Source of the DNA: an uncultured Bacteroidota bacterium
Lineage (GTDB): Bacteria; Bacteroidota; Bacteroidia; Bacteroidales; SZUA-534
Assembly: GCA_937885735.1 (NCBI GenBank)
Contig: CALABN010000301.1
Coordinates: 1-29,473 of the forward strand
Reading direction: 5' to 3'
DNA length: 29,473 nt
Below the pieces are notes generated by a model, which saw nothing but the letters and a program-made list of their open reading frames with translations, ran no database searches and had not been told where the DNA came from. Positions within the stretch are counted from its first letter, which is position 1, and each line of letters begins with the position of its first letter. Made by a program: the position numbers and the translations under genes. Positions 7,507 to 14,842 of the stretch are shown piece by piece.

Positions 7507-8421
7507 TTATTTCAGCACTATCTCGGTTGTGCCAATCATGCTTCCATCGCAGAAGATGTCGGTCTTGTAGGTGCCTTCCTTGAGTTCGCCTTCCTCGCAC
7601 TCGTAGTATATGACCATATCAACCTTTTCGCCTTTGTAGTCTACTTGGCGCAGGGCAGAGAAGGTGATTTTGTCGTCTTCAAACTTGAAGGTGTCCTCCT
7701 CTTTGTTTACAAGCATAAGACCGTCGGGATTTACAATGCGGATGTAAACCTTTTTGTTGCCTTGCGGTGCAATAGGGTTTTCGTCGAGCGTGAATTTAAC
7801 GGCAAGACGCTTGGTCTTTTTAGCTTTTGTTGCAGGTTTTCCCTTGGCAGTAAAGCATTCCATCGACGAGTTTATGGCCTTGATGACAGATGCCTTGGCC
7901 ACTTTAGTTGCTGCCTCCTCGTATTTCTTGGTAAGCTGCTTGTTTTCATTTTTGGCCTCGGTAATCTGCTTTTTCACCTCGGTGTTTTCCTCGGTAAGCT
8001 GAATGTTGAGCGTGTTAAGGGAATCTATCTGGTGGACGAAATCCTTCATCACGTCGCGCAGGGTCTTGAGTTCCTTCTTGAGTTTGTTAATCTGCGCCTT
8101 GTTTTCCGACTTGGTAGCCTTCAGTTCGGCCATAAGGTCCTTGATATGGGCCTTTTCCTGCTCAAGTTGAGCCGAAATGCTGTCATTGCTGGTTTCAATG
8201 TTTTCGTAGTCGGCAAGCAATGTCTGGTATTGTGCTGTCAACGAGTCTTTTTCTTCTGAAACCTGATTGATTGTTATTGTCTGGATATTGCTTGTGTGGG
8301 CCTTTGTGAAGTACAAGACGCACATCACTGCAAGCAAGATGGATTCAATTACAATTATGGTGGTCAGTTTTTTGTTATTGTTGCCACCAGAGGCTGATTC
8401 AAAGTCTTTTAAGTTATCCAC
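7507..8421 (-). CDS. Membrane-anchored coiled-coil protein of unknown function
   Basis: A 304-residue protein. It has a short cytoplasmic N-terminus, one membrane helix (about residues 20-40, TTIIVIESILLAVMCVLYF), and a long charged coiled coil (about 50-185, with heptad-like Leu/Ile spacing and many E, K and Q). A compact C-terminal domain (about 205-304) is rich in beta-like segments (KKVYIRIVNPDGLMLV; GEKVDMVIYYECEEGELKEG). No catalytic motif is seen. The coiled coil makes it resemble SMC-type hits, but there is no ATPase. The start is a GTG at 8421; a perfect -7 box TACTTTTG lies at 8455-8448, leaving a leader of about 20 bases, which supports this start. It is a single-gene unit closed by a strong terminator. 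Confidence 0.8.
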   Translation of the reverse strand: MDNLKDFESASGGNNNKKLTTIIVIESILLAVMCVLYFTKAHTSNIQTITINQVSEEKDSLTAQYQTLLADYENIETSNDSISAQLEQEKAHIKDLMAELKATKSENKAQINKLKKELKTLRDVMKDFVHQIDSLNTLNIQLTEENTEVKKQITEAKNENKQLTKKYEEAATKVAKASVIKAINSSMECFTAKGKPATKAKKTKRLAVKFTLDENPIAPQGNKKVYIRIVNPDGLMLVNKEEDTFKFEDDKITFSALRQVDYKGEKVDMVIYYECEEGELKEGTYKTDIFCDGSMIGTTEIVLK

Positions 8422-8447
8422 TGTAGTAAGTTTTTTGTTGTGAGCGA

Positions 8448-8455
8448 CAAAAGTA
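8448..8455 (-). promoter_or_regulatory. -7 promoter box of the coiled-coil protein gene
   Basis: The minus strand reads TACTTTTG, matching TAnnTTTG; about 20 bases of leader to the GTG start at 8421. Confidence 0.55.
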
Positions 8456-8558
8456 TATTTTTTTATTTCCGCTAACGCGATTGAAACGCATATTTAACGG
8501 ATTTTAACTGATTTTATTTTGTCTTGCACATATTGCAAAAGTAGGATGAAGGCGCAAC

Positions 8559-8612
8559 AAAAAAATCCGTTAATTTGTCAATCTAAATGATTGTCAAACA
8601 AATAACGGATTT
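8559..8612 (-). terminator. Long hairpin terminator after the C_GCAxxG_C_C gene
   Basis: On the minus strand AAATCCGTTATTTGT pairs with ACAAATTAACGGATTT (one bulged base), and an inner CAAT/ATTG pair extends the stem; seven T follow. A second hairpin, ACTGACG/CGTCAGT at 8622-8643, sits between it and the stop codon but lacks a T-run. Confidence 0.75.
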
Positions 8613-8658
8613 ATTGTGGTTACTGACGGAATATAGCGTCAGTTCGGCATTCTGATAG

Positions 8659-9105
8659 TTAATCGGCGTTGGGGTACAAGATGTCGTAAAGCGAAGCCAC
8701 GGCATCGGAAATGACCCCTGTGCAGACTATCTGGTGGTGAGCGCGCTCATCAACCTGTTCCTTGTTGACTTTCTTTTCCAAAAGTTCGCCACACTCGGCT
8801 GTGCCGTAAATGTTAACGATAGCTGCGTTAAGATCCTGCACCTTCTTATACTGGGCAAGTTTCGTTTCCATGTCTTTCGGCTCGTACTTGCCTGTTGCCA
8901 TTCCCAACACCATGAAGCCGCCGGTAACGGCTCCGCATTTGCCACGCATACGGCCCATTCCGCCGCCAAATGGTGCAGATAGGTTTGTAACTGTGTCAAG
9001 GTCGGCACCAAATTCGGGTGCAAAAGTCATTGCAACCGACTGTGAGCAGGCATAACCCTGCTTGAAATATGCTATTGCCTTGTCAATAGCCTCCTGTTTT
9101 GTCAT
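8659..9105 (-). CDS. C_GCAxxG_C_C family protein (putative redox protein)
   Basis: A 148-residue cytoplasmic protein of the family named for its cysteine pattern. Visible here are C20 (GYACSQSV), the core GKCGAVTGG with C57, C105 (AECGELL) and C128 (IVCTG), so all the conserved cysteines are present. The family is widespread in anaerobes and usually annotated as a putative redox or metal-binding protein; no reaction is established. The length is typical. It is transcribed alone; its upstream region, shared with the divergent permease gene, has no clear TAnnTTTG box on this strand. Confidence 0.9.
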   Translation of the reverse strand: MTKQEAIDKAIAYFKQGYACSQSVAMTFAPEFGADLDTVTNLSAPFGGGMGRMRGKCGAVTGGFMVLGMATGKYEPKDMETKLAQYKKVQDLNAAIVNIYGTAECGELLEKKVNKEQVDERAHHQIVCTGVISDAVASLYDILYPNAD

Positions 9106-9219
9106 AATAATTGTGTTTTTTGATTATAGTAACGCAATTTAATAATAATTGGTATTTAGTATCCAAACATTCAGCCAAAATCTACTTTTATGAGTTATGA
9201 ATATTTTAGCAATAAAGAG

Positions 9220-9227
9220 TAATTTTG
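9220..9227 (+). promoter_or_regulatory. -7 promoter box just before the TauE/SafE start codon
   Basis: TAATTTTG matches TAnnTTTG exactly and ends 7 bases before the ATG at 9235. With the usual spacing the transcript would start at about 9232-9235, so the mRNA is probably leaderless or nearly so. Confidence 0.6.
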
Positions 9228-9234
9228 TGCCCGT

Positions 9235-9963
9235 ATGTCAGCTACTACTATCATTCTGTTGATTGCATTCTGCACAGGCGCGAGTTTTGTGCAACGGGTG
9301 AGCGGATTCGGCTTTGGCATCTTCATTATGACGATGCTGCCGCATCTGATGCCGTCGTATGGCGAGGCCACAACACTTTCAGGGGTGTTGTCGGCAACAC
9401 AGTCGCTTTACGTGCTTGTAGCCATCTACAAGTACATCGACTGGAAAAAGCTTCTGCCCATTTTGCTGACGTTTCTTGTAGCTTCGTACTTTGCCGTGCA
9501 GTATGTGTCAATGGTTACCGACACCCACCTCAAGCACCTGCTTGGAGTAGTACTTCTGGTAATGAGCATTTACTTTTTGATAATCAGCGAACGTATACAT
9601 TTGCGTCCAACCTTGCCAATGCAGGTTTCAATGGGCACATTGAGCGGATTGATGGGCGGTTTGTTTGCAATGCAAGGCCCGCCTGCGGTGCTTTACTTTG
9701 TGGCTACTGAAACCGACAAGCAACGCTACATGGCGCTCACACAGGCTTATTTCTTCATCGGCAATGTATTCATGACCATTTACAGGGCACAATGCGGCTT
9801 TATGACCGAAACAGTTTCCTGGGGCTGGCTATACGCTCTTGTAGGCGTGGTAATTGGCTCATGGATTGGCAAAAAGGTCTTCGAACGGATTTCGGCACCA
9901 GTCCTGCGCAAGATAATATACGGCTACATGGCAGTAAGCGGCGTGGTGGCGCTAATGGCGTAA
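9235..9963 (+). CDS. TauE/SafE (TSUP) family permease
   Basis: A 242-residue polytopic inner-membrane protein with about seven to eight hydrophobic helices. It shows the two-fold TSUP architecture: an N-terminal G-F-G-G-type turn (RVSGFGFGIFIMTMLPHLMP, about 21-40) and the second-half counterpart (GTLSGLMGGLFAMQGPPAVL, about 133-153). The family exports or imports small organosulfur or sulfur oxyanion compounds; the substrate cannot be assigned and no sulfur-metabolism gene is adjacent. Length is normal. The ATG at 9235 is fixed by the promoter box immediately upstream. Confidence 0.88.
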   Translation: MSATTIILLIAFCTGASFVQRVSGFGFGIFIMTMLPHLMPSYGEATTLSGVLSATQSLYVLVAIYKYIDWKKLLPILLTFLVASYFAVQYVSMVTDTHLKHLLGVVLLVMSIYFLIISERIHLRPTLPMQVSMGTLSGLMGGLFAMQGPPAVLYFVATETDKQRYMALTQAYFFIGNVFMTIYRAQCGFMTETVSWGWLYALVGVVIGSWIGKKVFERISAPVLRKIIYGYMAVSGVVALMA

Positions 9964-10332
9964 CAATTTAGGATGTAGGATTTAGTCCCGATAGTCATCG
10001 GGATCGGGATTAAAATTTAGGATTTCTTATTTCAGTTTCAGGAGTTTAGGATTTTGCCTGAATTTTTATAGCCCGATACAAAACAAAGATTTCCCGTAGG
10101 GAAAAACTATTGGTAGAAACACGACATGAAGCACAAACGGCATTCCATAGGAATGCGCCTGGATTGCTATTTAGGGCGTTGTTATTTAGGATTTAGTCCC
10201 GATGGCATCGGGATTTCTTATTCCTATTTTAGGAATTTAGGGTTTATATGATTGAAATTCCAGTATATATGAGATTATATCCCAATTCTTTGGACTACAA
10301 TTTAGGACCAAAACTTTCAACTTTGCCAAACA
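9964..10332. repeat. Intergenic repeat cluster
   Basis: There is no gene in this 369-bp gap. It holds two copies of a unit TAGGATTTAGTCCCGAT followed by its hairpin partner. The hairpins are CCCGAT-agtc-ATCGGG at 9987-10002 and CCCGATG-g-CATCGGG at 10198-10212, each trailed by GATTTCTTATT and an AGGAATTTAGG-like tail. Between them lie TTTCCC-gta-GGGAAA (10090-10104) and GCATTCC-ata-GGAATGC (10140-10156), separated by a 35-base linker containing TTGGTAGAAA. The linker resembles that at 1081-1116, so the two clusters share one repeat family. Confidence 0.65.
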
Positions 10333-11637
10333 TTAGGAATTAAACGTCGCACATTGATTTTCACGTTCGTAGTTCCCTATTATCGTCCGGAACCAAACGC
10401 ACTCAACTATCAGCATCACTGTGTTCGATAGGCTGTACAACGCAATGGCGGTGATGAAGCTGTTTAGGTATATGCCTATTAGCAACGAAATCGCCCTTAC
10501 AATGAAATAGGCCGTCTCAAAAACCAACAGGCCGCGTTGACGCTTGAACACGTCTGGTATGAAATTTATGGAACTGGCTATGCTGTTCATTGCCACCCAC
10601 GGCAACATAATGCGAATGTAACTGCCTGCCACCGACCAACCATCGCCCAGCAGCCACTCGGTAAGGCTTGGCAACACAAAATACAGAATAGCGAAAGTCG
10701 GCACCACAGCCATTAAAGTAAAACTTACGAATCGGTTAAATAAATGACTGACATTTATCTTATTATGAACCGATTCGGCAGTCTTTTGGAATAGCACCTG
10801 GTTGAACGAATTGGCTACCACATTAATCGGACGTATGGCTAATGTGAAAGCCATGCCTAAAAATCCCATTTCTGCCAGGCCAAAATATGGCGTGAGCAGG
10901 AAAAACGGCAGGTTGCAACTGAAATTATTTATGACAGCGCGGGGCATGTCATATTTCGGGAAATTGACATATTCCCTTGCCGCAATCCGGCATTCATCCT
11001 TGTCAACCTTCAAAAGAGCTTTCATGTGCTTCGCAAACGTAGCCTTTATACTTATCAATACTGATGCAAGTGGCGCAAATACCATCGAAACTATCATTCC
11101 ACCCGACAAGAAACCGAGGAAGCCCAAACCACATTTCGCGCCAGCACTCAAACCGCTTTGCATCAGTTGGTAGATGCCTATGTCGCGATACTGCTTGTTT
11201 CGCGTGTACCAATAGTTTATTAGAGTCCATATTGCTTGTGAAAATACAAAGACTGGAAGAAGAAAAATCCAGTTGGCGAGTTGCGGTGCATTGAACAAGT
11301 TGGCAATAGGCTTCGAAAATGGAATGAAAGCGATACACAAAAGGCTGACTCCCACCAGCGTCGACAACCCGTTATGAAAACACGCCACGGCACGTTTCTC
11401 GTCTTTCGGCAGCACAACTGAAAAATGTATTTCGGAATTTGCCAAAATCACCAGCACTCCGCCTATGCTAAGGAAAAGGTTCAGCAAACCGAAGTCGTCG
11501 GGCGAGTAAAGTCGCGTCAGTACGGGATATATGATGATCCCGATGACCTGTGCCACAACGTTTGCCGACAGCAATGTAGCGGAATTGTGGGCCAACTCCG
11601 AATGACGAAACTGCAATATTTTCTTGATTCCAAACAC
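10333..11637 (-). CDS. Wzx-like oligosaccharide flippase (polysaccharide biosynthesis MATE/MOP family)
   Basis: A 434-residue polytopic membrane protein with about 12 hydrophobic segments. Its N-terminus is typical of O-antigen and capsule flippases: NSATLLSANVVAQVIG, then YPVLTRLYSPDDFGLL, about residues 18-51. Such proteins move undecaprenyl-linked oligosaccharide units across the inner membrane. No glycosyltransferase or Wzy polymerase is adjacent, so it is an isolated gene here and the glycan is unknown. The best start is a GTG at 11637; no nearby ATG keeps the conserved N-terminus. A 109-base gap separates it from ilvE upstream, occupied by the ilvE terminator. Confidence 0.88.
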   Translation of the reverse strand: MFGIKKILQFRHSELAHNSATLLSANVVAQVIGIIIYPVLTRLYSPDDFGLLNLFLSIGGVLVILANSEIHFSVVLPKDEKRAVACFHNGLSTLVGVSLLCIAFIPFSKPIANLFNAPQLANWIFLLPVFVFSQAIWTLINYWYTRNKQYRDIGIYQLMQSGLSAGAKCGLGFLGFLSGGMIVSMVFAPLASVLISIKATFAKHMKALLKVDKDECRIAAREYVNFPKYDMPRAVINNFSCNLPFFLLTPYFGLAEMGFLGMAFTLAIRPINVVANSFNQVLFQKTAESVHNKINVSHLFNRFVSFTLMAVVPTFAILYFVLPSLTEWLLGDGWSVAGSYIRIMLPWVAMNSIASSINFIPDVFKRQRGLLVFETAYFIVRAISLLIGIYLNSFITAIALYSLSNTVMLIVECVWFRTIIGNYERENQCATFNS

Positions 11638-11691
11638 GGTTTGCTAAAATAACAACAACGGCACAATAGGCAATGTAGTATTTCGAAAAAC

Positions 11692-11728
11692 AAAAAAAGA
11701 GGGCGCATCACTGTTGACACACCCTCTT
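11692..11728 (-). terminator. Terminator of ilvE
   Basis: On the minus strand AAGAGGG pairs with CCCTCTT around an imperfect inner stem and is followed by seven T. It lies about 20 bases past the ilvE stop. Confidence 0.75.
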
Positions 11729-11748
11729 GATACATATCATGCGCGATA

Positions 11749-12771
11749 TTATTCAATCACAATTGTTGTCCAGCCATGAACATCATCTTCCTTGCCGTAC
11801 TGAATGCCGACCAACTTGTTATAAAGTTTGGTGCTGACAGGGCCTGGCTTGCCGTCTTCTGAGAAGACGTACGACTTTTTGGTCTCAAGGTCGTCGATTC
11901 TGCCGATAGGCGAAATGACTGCTGCCGTTCCACATGCTCCAGCCTCTTCGAATGTCTCAAGTTCCTCTTCGGCTATCTGACGGCGCTCAACCTTCATTCC
12001 CATATCCTCTGCAAGCTGCATAAGGCTTTTGTTGGTAATTGAAGGAAGGATTGAAGTCGATTTTGGAGTGATGTAGGTGTTGTTCTTGATGCCAAAGAAA
12101 TTGGCTGCACCTGCCTCGTCAATGTACTTCTTCTCCTTTGCATCGAGATAGAACTCGCAAGAGTAACCCAAATCGTGAGCTGTCTTGTTGGCACGAAGGC
12201 TTGCTGCGTAGTTGCCGCCAACCTTGTAGATGCCTGTTCCAAGAGGAGCCGAACGGTCGTAGTCACGGACAATGACGTAAGGATTTGTAGAAAATCCGCC
12301 TTTGAAATATGGTCCAACCGGGGTTACAAACATCAAAAGCAAATATTCAGTTGCTGGGTGAACGCCTACTTGTGCACTTATGCCGACCAACAATGGGCGG
12401 ATGTAAAGTGTGGCTCCACTCTCGTATGGAGGAATAAAGCGCTCGTTGAGTCGAACGACTTTCTTAACCATCTCTTCAAAAAGTTCTGTACTTGGCTCTG
12501 CCATCATTATTCCGCGGCATGTCGACTGCAGGCGTGCTGCATTTTCGTCCATGCGGAAAACGCGGACCTTGCCGTCTGGACAACGGTAAGCCTTCAATCC
12601 TTCAAAAGCTTCTTGTCCGTAGTGAAGACAAGTTGCTGCCATGTGCATTGGGATTGTCTCATCTGAAGTAACCTCAATCTCACCCCATTTGCCGTTTCTG
12701 AAATAGCAGCGAACATTGTAATCTGTCTTTCTGTAGCCAAAACCGATATTGGCCCAATCAAGATTTTCCAT
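11749..12771 (-). CDS. ilvE: Branched-chain amino acid aminotransferase
   Basis: A 340-residue class IV, PLP-dependent aminotransferase that interconverts branched-chain amino acids and 2-oxo acids with glutamate. Clear family segments are ETIPMHMAATCLHYGQEAFEG (38-58), TLYIRPLLVG (121-130), the lysine region GIYKVGGNYAASL with K183 as the likely PLP lysine, and DEAGAANFFG. The ATG at 12771 (MENLDWANIGFGY) is chosen over an 18-codon upstream extension because that extension covers the promoter: a perfect TACCTTTG box at 12803-12796 with a TTG 19 bases further upstream. No other ilv gene is in the window. Confidence 0.94.
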   Translation of the reverse strand: MENLDWANIGFGYRKTDYNVRCYFRNGKWGEIEVTSDETIPMHMAATCLHYGQEAFEGLKAYRCPDGKVRVFRMDENAARLQSTCRGIMMAEPSTELFEEMVKKVVRLNERFIPPYESGATLYIRPLLVGISAQVGVHPATEYLLLMFVTPVGPYFKGGFSTNPYVIVRDYDRSAPLGTGIYKVGGNYAASLRANKTAHDLGYSCEFYLDAKEKKYIDEAGAANFFGIKNNTYITPKSTSILPSITNKSLMQLAEDMGMKVERRQIAEEELETFEEAGACGTAAVISPIGRIDDLETKKSYVFSEDGKPGPVSTKLYNKLVGIQYGKEDDVHGWTTIVIE

Positions 12772-12795
12772 AATGTAAATTTTTAAAAAAGCTAC

Positions 12796-12825
12796 CAAAG
12801 GTAATGAATGAAATGTGACAATCAA
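12796..12825 (-). promoter_or_regulatory. Promoter of ilvE (-33 TTG and -7 TACCTTTG)
   Basis: The minus strand carries TTG at 12825-12823, a 19-base spacer and TACCTTTG at 12803-12796, matching the Bacteroidota promoter layout. The transcription start should be near 12791, about 20 bases before the ATG. Confidence 0.65.
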
Positions 12826-12883
12826 CCTTTTTTTTGAAATTGATGTGTTTTAGCTTGTCTGAAGCTGATGAAAGGGGGAAACG

Positions 12884-13771
12884 TCACATTCCGCGTACCG
12901 ATTTGCGGTAGTCAGAAGGCGACATTTTCTCATGCAACTTGAAACGGCGTGTAAAATACGACTGGTCCAGAATGCCTAATTCAGAGGCTACCTCACTTAT
13001 TGACAAATCGGTGTTGCGCAGCATCATTTTTGCCGACAACATTGTGGAATCCTCTATCCAATCTGTAACCGACTTGCCAGTGCCTGATTTAACTGCCTTA
13101 TTTAAATAATCAGTTGTAACATTCAGTTTTTCTGCCCATTCTGATGCTGAAAGCTTTTGTTGTCCCTTGCAAAAAACCATATCAATGAAACGTCCGCACG
13201 TATCATTTCCTAAAGAGACTGGCTTTGACTGCTTTTTTGCCGATTCGGCAGCTATCTCCACCAAAAACGAATTAAGGTTTGCACGAATGACGTCATCGCT
13301 TTGCGGAACTGACAACGTTTCTGAATAGATTCGTTCAAGCAGAACCTGCACAAAGCCGCTTCTCAAATAGTCGAAGCCTGTTACACAGACTCCATTCGAC
13401 TGCAAAAACGCAAATCCACGGAAACTGTTTGCCACAAGCGGATTGGCACATAAAAAATCAGTGCTGAAACTGCCCATATAACCGAAACAGTCCTTGAAAT
13501 AGCGTATTGAGAACTGTGAGCCTGCAGGCACTGTTATGCATTCATTGGCAAACATAAGATACTGTTGGCCGTTTGCATCAATCAGTGCTTCGCCCTTGAG
13601 CAGAAACATGAACGTGTGGTTCTTGGACCGCATCGCCGGCGTCGGACACGGCATCTGTCGCTGGCAATTGTCGTCAAGCAGGCGTATTGAGAACTGCGCC
13701 ATGTCGCTGTCTGCCAATCGGCCCATTTTCTCGCCATGGAAAGGACAATGTCTGCCTGCGTCGTTTTGCAT
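12884..13771 (-). CDS. AraC-family transcriptional regulator
   Basis: A 295-residue regulator. The N-terminal about 170 residues form a cupin-like sensing part (HTFMFLLKGEALIDANGQQY, about 52-71). The C-terminal about 100 residues hold the two helix-turn-helix motifs of the AraC family. The second is the stronger: TDLSISEVASELGILDQSYF, then TRRFKLHEKMSPSDYRKS. The first is degenerate (SASEWAEKLNVTTDYLNKAVKSGTG). The effector and targets are unknown. It lies 112 bases upstream of ilvE on the same strand, but ilvE has its own promoter, so control of ilvE is only possible. A TACGTTTG box at 13798-13791 gives a leader of about 15 bases. Confidence 0.9.
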   Translation of the reverse strand: MQNDAGRHCPFHGEKMGRLADSDMAQFSIRLLDDNCQRQMPCPTPAMRSKNHTFMFLLKGEALIDANGQQYLMFANECITVPAGSQFSIRYFKDCFGYMGSFSTDFLCANPLVANSFRGFAFLQSNGVCVTGFDYLRSGFVQVLLERIYSETLSVPQSDDVIRANLNSFLVEIAAESAKKQSKPVSLGNDTCGRFIDMVFCKGQQKLSASEWAEKLNVTTDYLNKAVKSGTGKSVTDWIEDSTMLSAKMMLRNTDLSISEVASELGILDQSYFTRRFKLHEKMSPSDYRKSVRGM

Positions 13772-13790
13772 AATCGAATTGTATTGGTTG

Positions 13791-13798
13791 CAAACGTA
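13791..13798 (-). promoter_or_regulatory. -7 promoter box of the AraC-family gene
   Basis: The minus strand reads TACGTTTG, an exact TAnnTTTG match, about 20 bases upstream of the ATG at 13771. Confidence 0.55.
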
Positions 13799-14069
13799 CT
13801 AGATTATTTAGGATTTATTTCCAAACGGGCTCATAATTATGATACGTTTTTTGTGAGATGAAAAGAAATGTTGCCTCGATTAGCGTTTCGTCATCTTTGT
13901 TTTACAACAACCAAACTCTCTGCCTTGAAACCTTATGGCATACATTGAAAAACGCTTCAGATGTTGTCGCAACGGCTTTCGGGAACCATGCGAATCCACT
14001 AGGCGCTCAATCTTTTATCTTCTCAAAAACAAATACGACAAGAATTTAAGGAACACTCGTTTCTTTTAT
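13799..14069. other. Intergenic region upstream of the NifU-like/GGGtGRT operon
   Basis: No gene is supported between the AraC-family regulator (minus) and the scaffold-protein operon (plus). Short open frames at 13858-14049 and 13935-14123 lack protein-like features. The region is long enough to hold regulator sites for either divergent unit, but I see no clear palindromic operator. Confidence 0.45.
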
Positions 14070-14077
14070 TACATTTG
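14070..14077 (+). promoter_or_regulatory. -7 promoter box of the NifU-like/GGGtGRT operon
   Basis: TACATTTG matches TAnnTTTG exactly. The transcript would begin near 14083 and carry a leader of about 50 bases to the ATG at 14135. Confidence 0.6.
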
Positions 14078-14134
14078 CGGTTCGGTTAGTGAATCTTACA
14101 CTAATAAGAGTACAAATTTTTAATTATTAACAAT

Positions 14135-14827
14135 ATGAACTTTACACACGAGGTACAAGGAATGGTTTGCGTAGCACAAGGCGCCAACCATGGTCCTGCT
14201 CCAATTCCAGAAGAAGGAAAATGGGTAAAAGCAAAAGAAATCAAGGATATCAGTGGTTTCACCCACGGTATCGGTTGGTGTGCACCACAACAAGGTGCTT
14301 GCAAACTTTCGTTGAATGTCAAGGAAGGCGTCATTGTTGAGGCTTTGGTTGAGACAATCGGCTGCACCGGCATGACTCACTCAGCCGCAATGGCATCAGA
14401 GATTCTGCCAGGCAAGACTATTCTTGAGGCATTGAACACTGACTTGGTTTGCGACGCTATCAACACTGCAATGCGCGAATTGTTCCTGCAAATCGTTTAC
14501 GGACGTACACAGAGCGCTTTCTCTGAAGGCGGTCTTACAGTAGGTGCTGGTCTTGAGGACCTTGGAAAAGGTCTTCGTGGCATTACCGGTACATTGTACG
14601 GAACATCAGCCAAAGGTCCACGCTACCTTGAAATGGCTGAAGGCTACATCACCAAAATCGGTCTTGACAAGAACAACGAAATCATCGGCTACCGTTTTGT
14701 CAACCTTGGCCGCATGATGGACATGATCAAGGGCGGAATGGATGCCAACGAGGCTCTTCAAAAGGCTTCTGGCAAATATGGCCGTATCGAAGAGGCTGTT
14801 AAAGAAATTGACCCACGTAAAGAATAA
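14135..14827 (+). CDS. NifU/IscU-like iron-sulfur scaffold family protein paired with GGGtGRT protein
   Basis: A 230-residue protein. Residues about 45-120 resemble the NifU/IscU scaffold fold, with cysteines at C49 and C56 (WCAPQQGACK), C77 in IGCTGMTHSAA (the counterpart of the IscU GCGSAIAS segment) and C106 (DLVCDAINTAMREL). The C-terminal half (YGTSAKGPRYLEMAEGYI; FVNLGRMMDMIKGG) is specific to this subfamily. By analogy it could hold a transient iron-sulfur cluster, but this branch has no established role and no IscS/SufS desulfurase is nearby. Codon use (frequent GGT, GCT, CGT) suggests strong expression. It is followed 15 bases later by the GGGtGRT gene, a conserved pairing in anaerobes. 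Confidence 0.85.
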   Translation: MNFTHEVQGMVCVAQGANHGPAPIPEEGKWVKAKEIKDISGFTHGIGWCAPQQGACKLSLNVKEGVIVEALVETIGCTGMTHSAAMASEILPGKTILEALNTDLVCDAINTAMRELFLQIVYGRTQSAFSEGGLTVGAGLEDLGKGLRGITGTLYGTSAKGPRYLEMAEGYITKIGLDKNNEIIGYRFVNLGRMMDMIKGGMDANEALQKASGKYGRIEEAVKEIDPRKE

Positions 14828-14828
14828 T

Positions 14829-14835
14829 AGGAGGA
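14829..14835 (+). promoter_or_regulatory. Strong Shine-Dalgarno for the GGGtGRT gene
   Basis: The sequence AGGAGG lies about 8 bases before the ATG at 14843. Strong Shine-Dalgarno sites are uncommon in Bacteroidota, and most other starts in this window have none, so this supports the start and suggests high translation. Confidence 0.7.
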
Positions 14836-14842
14836 CACAGAT

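Noticed and set aside
7501..8259. 252-codon plus-strand open frame opposite the coiled-coil gene
   Set aside because: It is antisense to a gene with promoter, membrane helix and terminator; its composition (rich in F, L and V) mirrors the sense-strand Lys/Glu codons.
14135..14827. Reading of the NifU-like gene as a sign of nitrogen fixation
   Set aside because: No nif structural or assembly genes are present and the protein belongs with the GGGtGRT partner, not with nitrogenase clusters.
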